Numbered from the stretch's first letter, positions 31,099-38,574 are shown. The stretch: DNA of 38,707 nucleotides from Akkermansia sp. (GCA_024405435.1 JAKSOU010000024.1:1-38707); one strand, 5' to 3'. Numbers and translations are program-made. The notes: generated by a model from the sequence alone, not told the origin.

Positions 31099-31863
31099 TT
31101 AGGAAGATTTCTTGCGGTCGGCGTGGGTGCCGGACTTGCCCTCCTCGCGCTCCTGTGCGCGCTGTTTCCAGAGGGGCAGGGGGGATTTGCGGCGGCGGCG
31201 CCGGCGGCGTGCTTCCTGGCGCTGCTCGAAGACGGCTTGGTCGCGCTGGCGCTTTTCCTCGCGCTCGCGTGCCAGGCGTGCCTCCTCCATGCGGCGCTGG
31301 ATGCGCGCGGAGTGCTCGTCCCCGGCGGGCGTGATGGTCCACGGGCCCACGCCGCCGGATTCCGTGATGGGCAGGCACATCATCTGCGGGTCGATGAAGC
31401 AGATCTGGCGGTACAGCAAGTCGCGGATGGTGGAGAGCAGGGCCTTGGGCGGGAAGAGCCCGGTGTTTCCCAGCTCGATGGTGAAGGCCACGCGGATGTG
31501 CTTGGCCTGCTGGCTGAGGCGCGCGATTTCGCGCAGGGAGACGCCCTCCGGCGGCTCCTCCTCCGGCGCCACCAGCGCGGCCGTGCGCAGCAGGAACAGG
31601 GAGTCCCGCACCTTGCGGCACAGCTTCTCCACTAGGTCGCGCACCTTGGGGCGCGCGTTGAAGCGGTAGTCCTTCACCTCGATGAGCCACAGTTCCTTCT
31701 TGCCGGGATGGTAGAGGATGAAATCCATCTCCTTGCAGCTGTTGCAGAAGTTCTGCGCGTGGCGGGAGTAGAAGGGCGAGCACTCGCAGCGGCACACCAG
31801 GTAGCCCGCCTCGAAGTTGAAGCGGTGCATGCCTTCCACGCAGCTGGTGCCGGGTTTGTACAT
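31099..31863 (-). CDS. PD-(D/E)XK-like nuclease with Cys cluster, putative
   Basis: A 254-aa protein. The N-terminal third holds a Cys cluster (CRCEC at 24-28, CNSC at 40-43), then MDFILYHPGKKELWLIEVKDY. In this, Asp47 followed 15 residues later by Glu62-x-Lys64 after a hydrophobic strand is the PD-(D/E)XK nuclease pattern. The middle is a helical/strand body (70-180). The C-terminal 70 residues are a Glu/Arg-rich helix ending in poly-Arg (RRRRRRRK), plausible for nucleic-acid binding. It starts 7 nt after the stop of the AAA ATPase gene. The nuclease call rests on the motif alone. Confidence 0.55.
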   Translation of the reverse strand: MYKPGTSCVEGMHRFNFEAGYLVCRCECSPFYSRHAQNFCNSCKEMDFILYHPGKKELWLIEVKDYRFNARPKVRDLVEKLCRKVRDSLFLLRTAALVAPEEEPPEGVSLREIARLSQQAKHIRVAFTIELGNTGLFPPKALLSTIRDLLYRQICFIDPQMMCLPITESGGVGPWTITPAGDEHSARIQRRMEEARLAREREEKRQRDQAVFEQRQEARRRRRRRKSPLPLWKQRAQEREEGKSGTHADRKKSS

Positions 31864-31870
31864 GGTTGCC

Positions 31871-32959
31871 TTATCCTTCTTCCTCCGTATCCTCCAGGTG
31901 CATGGCCAGGTAGCGGTCGGCCTGCTCCATCTCGGCGTCCAGGCTGTCGATGTATTCCAGGGCGTTCATGTTTTTCCCTGCGGACACGCGCACGCCTTCG
32001 CGCCCGCGTGCCTGCAGCTGCAGACCCGTGAAGCGCCGGGAGACCCCGCGGTTCTCCGGCGCCGCCAGCTGGATGGTCAGCTCGCGCAGCAGGAACAGGC
32101 TGTGCGTGGTCATGATGAGCTGCACACCCGCTCGCCCCAGCGCCATCATGATGTTCACCAGCAGTGGCAGGTGCGTGGCGTTGATGTTCATCTCCGGCTC
32201 GTCCCAGAACAGCGTGGTGCCCGCGTGAACGGTTCCGTTGCCCAGCAGCAGCCCCAGCGTGCCGATGCGCTTGAAGCCCTCCGCAATCAGGTTGAGCTCC
32301 AGCGGCTCCTGCGCGTGGCGGTGCAGGTAGAAGTGCCCGTTGATGCGCACCAGGTGCCCGCTGAGCATACGCTCCACCAGGCGGATGGCTTGGTGGATGG
32401 CGCCCGCCGGTTGCTCCCGCGGCTCGCTCTCCAGCGCCCGGCAGAGCTCCCAGCTCGCGGAATCCAGCAGCTCCGGGTACCGCTTGCCCGCCTGCATGTA
32501 GCACGGGTAGATGGACAGTATCTCGCGCGGCGGGATGAACACCGCGTTCTCCTGCAGGAAGCGGTCCGGCAGCGTGGCGATTTTCAGCCCGTCCTCCTCC
32601 CGCCCGGCCTGGAACGAGAACTCCACGTCCGCCGTGCCGAGCGGCGCCTTCTCGCCCTCCAGGGATGCCTTCACCGCCGCCGTGCAGTCCTTCACGCTGC
32701 GCGAGGTGACGGCCGTGAGCTCCGTGGTGCCGAACACGCGCAGCAGGTCCTTGCGCAGCCGCTTCTCCTCCGCCCAGGTTTCCGGCAAATCGCGCGTGGC
32801 ACCGCCGTGGCTCCATTTGCACACCGCGAAGCACAGTTTCATCAGGTGGCTCTTGCCGCAATCGTTCCCGCCCACGATGATGTTCACCCCCGGAACAAAG
32901 GAGAACGACTCCCGCTCCGGAAACACCGTCACCCCCTCCACCGTCAGCTTGCGTATCAT
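31871..32959 (-). CDS. SMC/ABC-like AAA ATPase (AAA_15/AAA_21 type)
   Basis: A 362-aa ATPase. Walker A GGNDCGKS (30-37), a signature-like LIAEGFKRIGTL (224-235), Walker B TLFWDEPEMN (249-258) and an H-loop TTHSLFLL (284-291) are all intact. Such short OLD/RecF-type ATPases without a fused nuclease often pair with a separate effector in phage defence (for example Septu PtuA, PARIS AriA). Its downstream partner here has a nuclease-like EVK motif. The head-only architecture, with no zinc hook or long coiled coil, fits that class. The start is supported by a promoter 9 nt upstream. Confidence 0.85.
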   Translation of the reverse strand: MIRKLTVEGVTVFPERESFSFVPGVNIIVGGNDCGKSHLMKLCFAVCKWSHGGATRDLPETWAEEKRLRKDLLRVFGTTELTAVTSRSVKDCTAAVKASLEGEKAPLGTADVEFSFQAGREEDGLKIATLPDRFLQENAVFIPPREILSIYPCYMQAGKRYPELLDSASWELCRALESEPREQPAGAIHQAIRLVERMLSGHLVRINGHFYLHRHAQEPLELNLIAEGFKRIGTLGLLLGNGTVHAGTTLFWDEPEMNINATHLPLLVNIMMALGRAGVQLIMTTHSLFLLRELTIQLAAPENRGVSRRFTGLQLQARGREGVRVSAGKNMNALEYIDSLDAEMEQADRYLAMHLEDTEEEG

Positions 32960-32968
32960 ACAACCGCC

Positions 32969-32997
32969 ATAGTAGCATACCCTTGCCGCAAAGCCAA
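32969..32997 (-). promoter_or_regulatory. AAA ATPase promoter, near-leaderless
   Basis: Minus-strand TTGGCT (32992-32997), 17-bp spacer, TACTAT (32969-32974), 9 nt before the ATG at 32959. Confidence 0.65.
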
Positions 32998-33001
32998 GGG
33001 G

Positions 33002-33100
33002 ATTTACAATTTACAATTTACGATTGACGATTTGGAAAGTTCGCGCGCCGCATGCGGCGCGGAAAGACAAGTTCCATTTGGCTTTCGCCAAATGGAACCG
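33002..33100. repeat. Heptad repeats, AGTTCGCGCGCC module and covarying hairpin
   Basis: Four to five heptads (ATTTACA, ATTTACA, ATTTACG, ATTGACG) from 33002, then ATTTGGAAAGTTCGCGCGCC and GCGCGCC/GGCGCG. A 12-bp stem GTTCCATTTGGC/GCCAAATGGAAC follows (33071-33098). The spacer 32998-33285 otherwise holds nothing I can identify as a gene. Confidence 0.78.
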
Positions 33101-33285
33101 GGTGGAGTTGCAAATCGGAGGCGCGGTTTCCGATTTCCGTCAAGCGGTGAGACGGACCAATTCGAGCCAAGCCAACAGCGTGCTGGGACCGCAGCTGATC
33201 AGGATAGCGCCGGAAGGTACAACTCCAGCGGGAAATTTATCACTCCTGCCAGGCGGAGTCAAGCGCATGCGGCGGTGCATACGCT

Positions 33286-33314
33286 TTGACAATCGGCGGC
33301 GTTCCTGCTAGGAT
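33286..33314 (+). promoter_or_regulatory. Promoter of polytopic membrane protein gene, predicted leaderless
   Basis: TTGACA (33286-33291), 17-bp spacer, TAGGAT (33309-33314). The ATG at 33321 is only 6 nt beyond the -10 box, so transcription should start on the codon. Confidence 0.7.
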
Positions 33315-33320
33315 GGCGGC

Positions 33321-34766
33321 ATGAGCGAAACATGCGCCACCGGGCGGCGGCGCTCCCCGCTGCTGGGGGCGTGCCTGCTGTACCTTCTGCTGCCGAACGT
33401 GCTGTTCCTGTGCGGGTGGGTGGAGACGTGGCTGGCGGTGCCGCTGGGCGTGCTGCTGGCGGCGGGATGCTGGGCGTTGTGGCGGCGCAGCACGTTTGTG
33501 CCGCGCGCGCCGATGGATGGCGCGCGCAAGGTTTCCCTGGCGCTCTGCCTGCTGCTGGGTGCCGCCGTGGTGTACCTCATGGGGCTGAACGGCGATTTCC
33601 CGCAGCCGCGCGACTTCATTGTCCGCAACGGCATCTACGGCGCGCTGGTGAACGAGGCGTGGCCGCTGCACAGCGCGGACGGTGGGTATTTCGTGTACTA
33701 CCACGCCTTCTGGCTTCCGCCCGCCGCGCTGGTGGATTGGCTGCGCGGCCTGGTGCCGGCGTGGCTGGCACTGGCGGCGTGGACCTACCTGGGTGTGGCG
33801 CTGTGCATCCTGTGCCTGTTCCGGCGGTGCGGGCGGCGCACGCTCTCCCTGTTGGCGGTGATGATGGGGCTTGCCTGCGCGCAGGAGGTGCTGGGGCGCG
33901 CGGATGTGTTCGCCACCGTGCTGCCCATCCAGGGATTTGTGGACGCCTACAACGCGCTCATCCCGCAACCCGTGCTCTACACCTGCCTGTGGCACCAGCT
34001 GGCGGCCACCTACAACCACGCGGTGGCGGTGATGCTCTTCCTGTGCATGGTGCACGGGCGCCTGCTGGGCGGTTCCAAGCTGCTGCCGGTGGCGGCGCTG
34101 GTGGTGGTGTGCTCTCCGCTGGGTGCGCTGGCGCTGCTGGTGTGCCTGGCGTTCATCCTGCTGCCGCAGGTGTGGCGCGGGGAACTGCTGCGCGCGCAAC
34201 TGAGGGAGCCTTTGTTCTATGCCGTGCTGCCGCTGCTGGCCCTGCTGGGGCTGTATTTCTCCTCCGGCGCAGGTTCCGCGGTGGGTGCGGGGTGGATGAG
34301 CCCGCTGTACGGCGGGAACGCCTGTGGTTTTGCCGTGGCGTACCTCTCCGGCACGCTGTTCATGGGGGGCGCCCTCTGCGTGTTCGGGTGGCGGTACCGC
34401 CGCACGGTTGCCTTCCGCGGCGCGGCGTGCCTGCTGCTGCTGCTCCCGCTGCTGTGGATGGGTGTGGACACCAACGAGCTTCTGTACAAGGGAACGCTGG
34501 TGCCGTTCTTTGTCATGTCGGTCCTGCTGCACGGCGCATGGCCGCACGCGGGGCGCGGCAAACGGGCCGTTGTGGCGCTGCTCTTTGCCGCCTGCGCCTT
34601 TATCCCCTTCCTGGATATCCAGCACCGCATCCGCGAATTCGGCACCTCGCCGCAGCAGCATGAGCTCAACATCCAGGACGAGTGGCACGGCCACCTCAAC
34701 CACCCGGGGCACGTGTGGTACTCCCGCTTCTGGGGCCCCCAGGCTCCGCCCCTCTTCCGCAAGTAG
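33321..34766 (+). CDS. Polytopic membrane protein, possible GT-C-like enzyme
   Basis: A 481-aa protein with about eleven or twelve hydrophobic helices. A loop after the third helix contains DFIVRNGIYGALVNEAWPLHSADGGYFVYYHAFWLPPAAL (roughly 98-137). Asp/His-rich first loops of this sort, and YYH-x-F, are seen in membrane glycosyltransferases of the GT-C fold, which use polyprenyl-phosphate sugars. No confident family assignment is possible. A soluble tail of about 60 residues ends the protein (EFGTSPQQHELNIQDEWHGH). It is followed by metG with a 73-nt gap holding the metG promoter. Confidence 0.75.
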   Translation: MSETCATGRRRSPLLGACLLYLLLPNVLFLCGWVETWLAVPLGVLLAAGCWALWRRSTFVPRAPMDGARKVSLALCLLLGAAVVYLMGLNGDFPQPRDFIVRNGIYGALVNEAWPLHSADGGYFVYYHAFWLPPAALVDWLRGLVPAWLALAAWTYLGVALCILCLFRRCGRRTLSLLAVMMGLACAQEVLGRADVFATVLPIQGFVDAYNALIPQPVLYTCLWHQLAATYNHAVAVMLFLCMVHGRLLGGSKLLPVAALVVVCSPLGALALLVCLAFILLPQVWRGELLRAQLREPLFYAVLPLLALLGLYFSSGAGSAVGAGWMSPLYGGNACGFAVAYLSGTLFMGGALCVFGWRYRRTVAFRGAACLLLLLPLLWMGVDTNELLYKGTLVPFFVMSVLLHGAWPHAGRGKRAVVALLFAACAFIPFLDIQHRIREFGTSPQQHELNIQDEWHGHLNHPGHVWYSRFWGPQAPPLFRK

Positions 34767-34801
34767 GCCGCCGCTGCACCGCGCCGCGTTTCGCATTCCG
34801 C

Positions 34802-34830
34802 TTGCCATCGGTTATGGCGCGTGGTACAAT
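34802..34830 (+). promoter_or_regulatory. metG promoter, near-leaderless
   Basis: TTGCCA (34802-34807), 17-bp spacer, TACAAT (34825-34830), 9 nt before the ATG at 34840. Confidence 0.7.
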
Positions 34831-34839
34831 CCGCGCGCT

Positions 34840-36438
34840 ATGTTCTATATCACCACAGCAATCGACTACACGAACGGCGCCCCGCACATCGGGCACGCCT
34901 ATGAAAAGGTACTGGCGGACGTCTTGGCTCGCTGGCACCGAATGTGTGGCGAGGACGTGTACTACCTCACAGGCGTGGACCAGCACGGCCAGAAGGTGCA
35001 GCAGAAGGCCGAGGCCGCCGGCATGGAGCCCAAGGAGTACGCGGACATGGTGATGCAGAAGTTCATCGCGCTGTGGGAGCGCCTGGGCATCGCGTACGAT
35101 GGCTGGGCCGCCACGTCCGACCCGCGCCACGAGGCGTGCGTGGGCAAGATTCTGACCAACCTGAAGGAGAAGGGCTGCCTGTACAAGAAGGCCTACAAGG
35201 GTTTCTACTCCGTGCGCCAGGAGCAGTTCCTCACGGAGAAGGAACGCGGCGAGGACGGCAACTTCGGCCCGGAATGGGGCGAGGTGGTGGAGCTGGAGGA
35301 GGAAAACTGGTACTTCAACCTCAGCCAGCAGATTCCCTGGCTCAAGCAATACGTCACCGACCACCCGGAGGTGGTCACCCCGGAGTTCCGCCGCCAGAAC
35401 CTGCTGAACGCCATCGAGCGTTCCGAGGGCGTGGACCTGTGCATCTCCCGTCCCAAGTCACGCCTGGCCTGGGGCATCCCCCTGCCGTTCGACGAGGAAT
35501 ACGTCACCTACGTGTGGTTCGACGCGCTGGTGAACTACATCTCCTTCGCCGGATACCTCAAGGAGGAGGGCAGCGACCTGCCGGAGTTCGAAAAGCTGTG
35601 GCCGTCCGTGTGCGAGGTCATCGGCAAGGACATCCTGGTGCCCGCCCACGGCATCTACTGGCTCTGCATGCTCCACGCCATGGGATTCGAGGACAGGGAC
35701 ATCCCCCGCCTCCTCGTCCACGGCTGGCTCAACATCAGGGGCGAGAAGATGAGCAAGAGCCTCGGCAACATCGTGGACCCCAACGACCTCTGCGACGCCT
35801 TCGGCCCCGAGGCCGTGCGATACTACCTGGTGCGCGACACCAAGACCGGGTACGACAGCGACTACGACCCCGAGCGCCTCAAGATGATCTACAACACAGA
35901 GCTGGCCAACGACCTCGGCAACCTCTGCAACCGCTCGCTCAACATGTGCCTGCGCTACTGCGGCGGAACCGTCACCATCGGCACAGAGGACGACGAGCTC
36001 TCCGCCAACCTCCGCAACAGCATGGCTGACACCGTCAAGCGCTTCTGCCAGCTCATGGACGAGTACAACACCGCCGACGCCCTGGCCGCACTCAACGCCC
36101 ACGTGGGCCTCTGCAACGGATACATCGAGCAGAAGCAGCCCTGGGTGCTCGCCAAGGACGAGACCAAGATGCCGGAGCTGCAGCGCACGCTGGCCCACCT
36201 GCTGGAGAGCTGCGCGCAAATCGGCTACCTGCTGGGCTGCGTGCTGCCGGACGCCTCCGCCCGCATCCTCTCCCAGCTGAATGTGGACGGCTCCAAGCTG
36301 CGCCCGCAGTCCCTGGCGTGGGGCGTGCTGGAGAACGGCCACACCATCCAGGCCCCCAGCCCCGTGTTCCCCCGCATTCTTTCCGAGGAGGAAAAGGCCA
36401 AATTGGCGGCTAAGGCAGCGAAGAAATCACAAAAGTGA
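34840..36438 (+). CDS. metG: Methionyl-tRNA synthetase
   Basis: A 532-aa class Ia synthetase that charges Met onto initiator and elongator tRNA-Met. HIGH is at 16-19 (PHIGHAYEKV) and KMSKS at 303-307 (EKMSKSLGN). VWFDALVNYI and PAHGIYWLCMLHAMG mark the catalytic domain. The anticodon-binding helical domain fills about 340-500. The zinc-knuckle cysteines are missing (GFYSVRQEQFLTE where others have CxxC), and there is no C-terminal EMAP/Trbp111 dimerisation domain. It is therefore the short, zinc-poor form. ATG 34840 is fixed by the N-terminal FYITTAIDY and the promoter; a longer frame upstream would cross the previous gene. Confidence 0.97.
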   Translation: MFYITTAIDYTNGAPHIGHAYEKVLADVLARWHRMCGEDVYYLTGVDQHGQKVQQKAEAAGMEPKEYADMVMQKFIALWERLGIAYDGWAATSDPRHEACVGKILTNLKEKGCLYKKAYKGFYSVRQEQFLTEKERGEDGNFGPEWGEVVELEEENWYFNLSQQIPWLKQYVTDHPEVVTPEFRRQNLLNAIERSEGVDLCISRPKSRLAWGIPLPFDEEYVTYVWFDALVNYISFAGYLKEEGSDLPEFEKLWPSVCEVIGKDILVPAHGIYWLCMLHAMGFEDRDIPRLLVHGWLNIRGEKMSKSLGNIVDPNDLCDAFGPEAVRYYLVRDTKTGYDSDYDPERLKMIYNTELANDLGNLCNRSLNMCLRYCGGTVTIGTEDDELSANLRNSMADTVKRFCQLMDEYNTADALAALNAHVGLCNGYIEQKQPWVLAKDETKMPELQRTLAHLLESCAQIGYLLGCVLPDASARILSQLNVDGSKLRPQSLAWGVLENGHTIQAPSPVFPRILSEEEKAKLAAKAAKKSQK

Positions 36439-36443
36439 TTTGG

Positions 36444-36500
36444 ATTTACAATTTACGATTTACAATTTACGATTTGGAAAGTTAGGCGCGCTGCGCGCGC
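36444..36500. repeat. Heptad tandem repeats plus GC hairpin downstream of metG
   Basis: ATTTACA/ATTTACG heptads begin about 6 nt after the metG stop. They are followed by ATTTGGAAAGTTAGGCGCGC and a GCGCGC/GCGCGC palindrome (about 36485-36500). Confidence 0.8.
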
Positions 36501-36512
36501 GGGATTTACTTG

Positions 36513-36547
36513 GCTCATCTGGCGCAACGCCAGATGAGCTTTTTTTT
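36513..36547 (+). terminator. metG rho-independent terminator
   Basis: A perfect 12-bp stem GCTCATCTGGCG/CGCCAGATGAGC (36513-36539) with a 3-nt loop is followed by eight T residues (36540-36547). The stem belongs to the hairpin family also seen at 94-120 and 21001-21027. Confidence 0.92.
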
Positions 36548-36565
36548 GTCATTTTTCCATTTTTC

Positions 36566-36595
36566 TTGTGCAAAACGGACGTGGACGTGCTTAAT
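36566..36595 (+). promoter_or_regulatory. Promoter of first TMEM43-like gene
   Basis: TTGTGC (36566-36571), 18-bp spacer, CTTAAT (36590-36595), 8 nt before the ATG at 36604. Bases around it match the promoter of the downstream paralogue (37674-37703), so the promoter was duplicated with the gene. Confidence 0.6.
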
Positions 36596-36603
36596 AGGTG
36601 TGT

Positions 36604-37656
36604 ATGAAACGTGGGTTTGCCATCATTCTGGGAATTCTGGCGGGGATTATGCTGCTGCTGGCGCTGGCGGGGCAGTTGGTGCTGCAATTGACCGAGGCGG
36701 AAATGGCGTATGCCGACAGGATAAACCAGGAGCTTCTCTCCAAGTTCACCACGGTGGACAGCGCGGTGCCCCTGCCGGAGAACGAGGGCAAGCCCGTGCG
36801 CGTGTGCGGCAAGGTGGAGATTGTTTCCTTCGAATCGGACGAGCTGGAGGACAAGCTGCTCGGCGTGCGCGTAATGGGCTTGAACCTGTTGCGCGAGGTG
36901 GAGGACAGGAGCGGTGAGAATTGCAACGCCGTGCTGCCCGGCGGCCTGAAAATCACGCGCGTCCATCAGTGCAGCTCGCGCACGGGGCTGGAATGCAGCC
37001 TGGGCGGGTTCTCCTATCAGGATGCCCTGTGGAGCGATGTCTCCGTCTATGACTTTGAGTGGTGGTGCACTCCTTATACAGATACGTTCAAGAGTATCCG
37101 GCGAGATGAAATGAACCCCGCGCCGGAGGTGCTGCAGGACGCGGAATGGGTGGAGGACGACCAATGTTGGTCCTACCGGAACGGCGAGGTGACCGTGCGT
37201 GCAATATGTTTTCAACCGGTGGTGAAGAATGATGGGGCCGCCGTGGTTTACGGCATGCAGCGGGGTGACAGGATTGTGCCCTACACCTGCCGCATACCGC
37301 AATCGTGGTCGGTTTCCTCACTGCTCAAGAGCAGGCCATCCCCGCTTTACCTGGATGTGCTGGTGGCCTACGATGCCGGGAGGGAGCCCCTCCGCCACCG
37401 GGAGGCGCTGGAAGACGTGCCGGGCATTTACGAGAGGGTGGCGCAGCTGGAGGCCTCGTGGAGAGACATAGCTTCCGTGGCCTTCTGGGGGTCTGTGGAG
37501 CTGATTGTCCTTGCCACGCTGCTGGCGCTGGCCTTGCTGGCGGTGATGCTGCACTTCTGCCTGCACCGCCGCGTGTGGCCGTGCATGCTCTACGTGGGCG
37601 GCGGCATGCTCCTGCTCACCCTGCTCAACTATTGGAACGCCCATTGGATTTGGTGA
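36604..37656 (+). CDS. TMEM43-like membrane protein
   Basis: A 350-aa protein with an N-terminal helix (about 6-27), a large extracytoplasmic domain and two C-terminal helices (about 296-316 and 325-345). ENEGKPVRVCGKVEI (60-74), then LGVRVMGLNLLREVEDRSG and the later GMQRGDRIVPYTCRIPQSW, resemble the TMEM43/DUF1625 pattern of bacterial and animal membrane proteins. The function of bacterial members is unknown. ATG 36604 is preferred to the in-frame GTG at 36598 because of the promoter distance and because the paralogue starts MKR as well. Confidence 0.65.
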   Translation: MKRGFAIILGILAGIMLLLALAGQLVLQLTEAEMAYADRINQELLSKFTTVDSAVPLPENEGKPVRVCGKVEIVSFESDELEDKLLGVRVMGLNLLREVEDRSGENCNAVLPGGLKITRVHQCSSRTGLECSLGGFSYQDALWSDVSVYDFEWWCTPYTDTFKSIRRDEMNPAPEVLQDAEWVEDDQCWSYRNGEVTVRAICFQPVVKNDGAAVVYGMQRGDRIVPYTCRIPQSWSVSSLLKSRPSPLYLDVLVAYDAGREPLRHREALEDVPGIYERVAQLEASWRDIASVAFWGSVELIVLATLLALALLAVMLHFCLHRRVWPCMLYVGGGMLLLTLLNYWNAHWIW

Positions 37657-37673
37657 TAGGCCAAACATTTTTC

Positions 37674-37703
37674 TTGTGAAATGCGGCCTTGGGCATGTTT
37701 AAT
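37674..37703 (+). promoter_or_regulatory. Promoter of second TMEM43-like gene
   Basis: TTGTGA (37674-37679), 18-bp spacer, TTTAAT (37698-37703), 8 nt before the ATG at 37712. Same layout as the paralogue's promoter. Confidence 0.6.
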
Positions 37704-37711
37704 AGGGGTGC

Positions 37712-38305
37712 ATGAAACGCGCGTACAACATCATCCTGGGAATTCTGGCGGGGCTTTTGCTGCTGGCGGCGCTGGCCGGGGTGCTTTGCATGAACTATTA
37801 CCTGGCGCAGATTGCGCTCGTGGAGCATATAGAGGCGGATATTGAGGAACAGGTGGTTGTCGTGGACAGCGTGGCACCGCTCACGCTGCTGGAGAACGAG
37901 GGCAGGCTGGTGCGCGTTTGGCGAGAGCATGAAGGTCCCCAGATGGGCATGCAGAGCGGCGGGCGGCTTGTTCCCTACCGCTACCGCGTGCCGCGTTCGT
38001 ACGCGCTTGGTTCCCTGCTGCAAGACTATCCCGACGAGGTGGAGGTGCTGGGGGCGTACTCTCCGTACGGAGACTATGATTTGCCCTTTGACTTTCCCGC
38101 CGCCACCGACCTGTTTTCAACGCGGTTGAATGTATCCATCAGCGCCGTCTGCATAGCCGCGGGCACGCTGCTTGGCATGGTGTTGCTGGCGGTGAGGCGG
38201 CGCTACTGCCAGCGCCGCCGCGTGTCGCCATACGTGCTGTACGTGGGTGCGGGCATGCTGCTGCTCACCCTGCTGGGCATCTGGAACGCCTTTTGGATTG
38301 TGTGA
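37712..38305 (+). CDS. Shortened TMEM43-like paralogue
   Basis: A 197-aa protein clearly related to its upstream neighbour at both ends: MKRAYNIILGILAGLLLLAALAG at the start, ENEGRLVRV and MGMQSGGRLVPYRYRVPRSYALGSLLQ in the middle, and YVLYVGAGMLLLTLLGIWNAFWIV at the end. About 150 central residues present in the neighbour (between RVCGK and VYGMQ) are missing, joined as RVWREHEGPQMGMQ. The frame is intact, so it may be a functional short form or an early decay product. Confidence 0.7.
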   Translation: MKRAYNIILGILAGLLLLAALAGVLCMNYYLAQIALVEHIEADIEEQVVVVDSVAPLTLLENEGRLVRVWREHEGPQMGMQSGGRLVPYRYRVPRSYALGSLLQDYPDEVEVLGAYSPYGDYDLPFDFPAATDLFSTRLNVSISAVCIAAGTLLGMVLLAVRRRYCQRRRVSPYVLYVGAGMLLLTLLGIWNAFWIV

Positions 38306-38520
38306 CCTGTTCACCCTTTCGGCGTCCTGACTTTTTGACTCAACAGGTGGTTTTTGCAAGGCGAAGACGGGTCCGGGCGTTGTTTTCGTCCACCCAAAAA
38401 TCTGACCGGGTGGGGTAGGCACTCTGACCGGGTTATCTTCGCATTTCGGAAAATTTCGGGCGATTTATCTTCGCATTTCGTAAAATTCTGGCCGATTTAT
38501 CTTTGCGTTTCGGAAAAACA
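38306..38520. repeat. 32-bp tandem repeat upstream of ATPase gene
   Basis: Three copies of a TTATCTTCGCATTTCG-containing unit start at 38433, 38465 and 38497, an exact 32-bp period with a few substitutions. Just before it, TCTGACCGGGT occurs twice (38401 and 38423). No gene lies in 38306-38574. There are no variable spacers, so this is not a CRISPR array. The period of three helical turns would suit a repeated protein-binding site. Confidence 0.75.
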
Positions 38521-38523
38521 GGC

Positions 38524-38552
38524 TTGCAATCCGCTTATTTTTAGTGTAAAAA
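38524..38552 (+). promoter_or_regulatory. Promoter of the partial ATPase gene
   Basis: TTGCAA (38524-38529), 17-bp spacer, TAAAAA (38547-38552). An AGGAAG Shine-Dalgarno sequence follows (about 38559-38564) before ATG 38575. Confidence 0.55.
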
Positions 38553-38574
38553 GCGTGCAGGAAGAAAACAGGCC

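Noticed and set aside
33240..34808. 522-codon minus-strand frame rich in Gln/His/Arg opposite the polytopic membrane protein
   Set aside because: Composition is typical of antisense reading of a Leu-rich membrane gene; no promoter and no domain.
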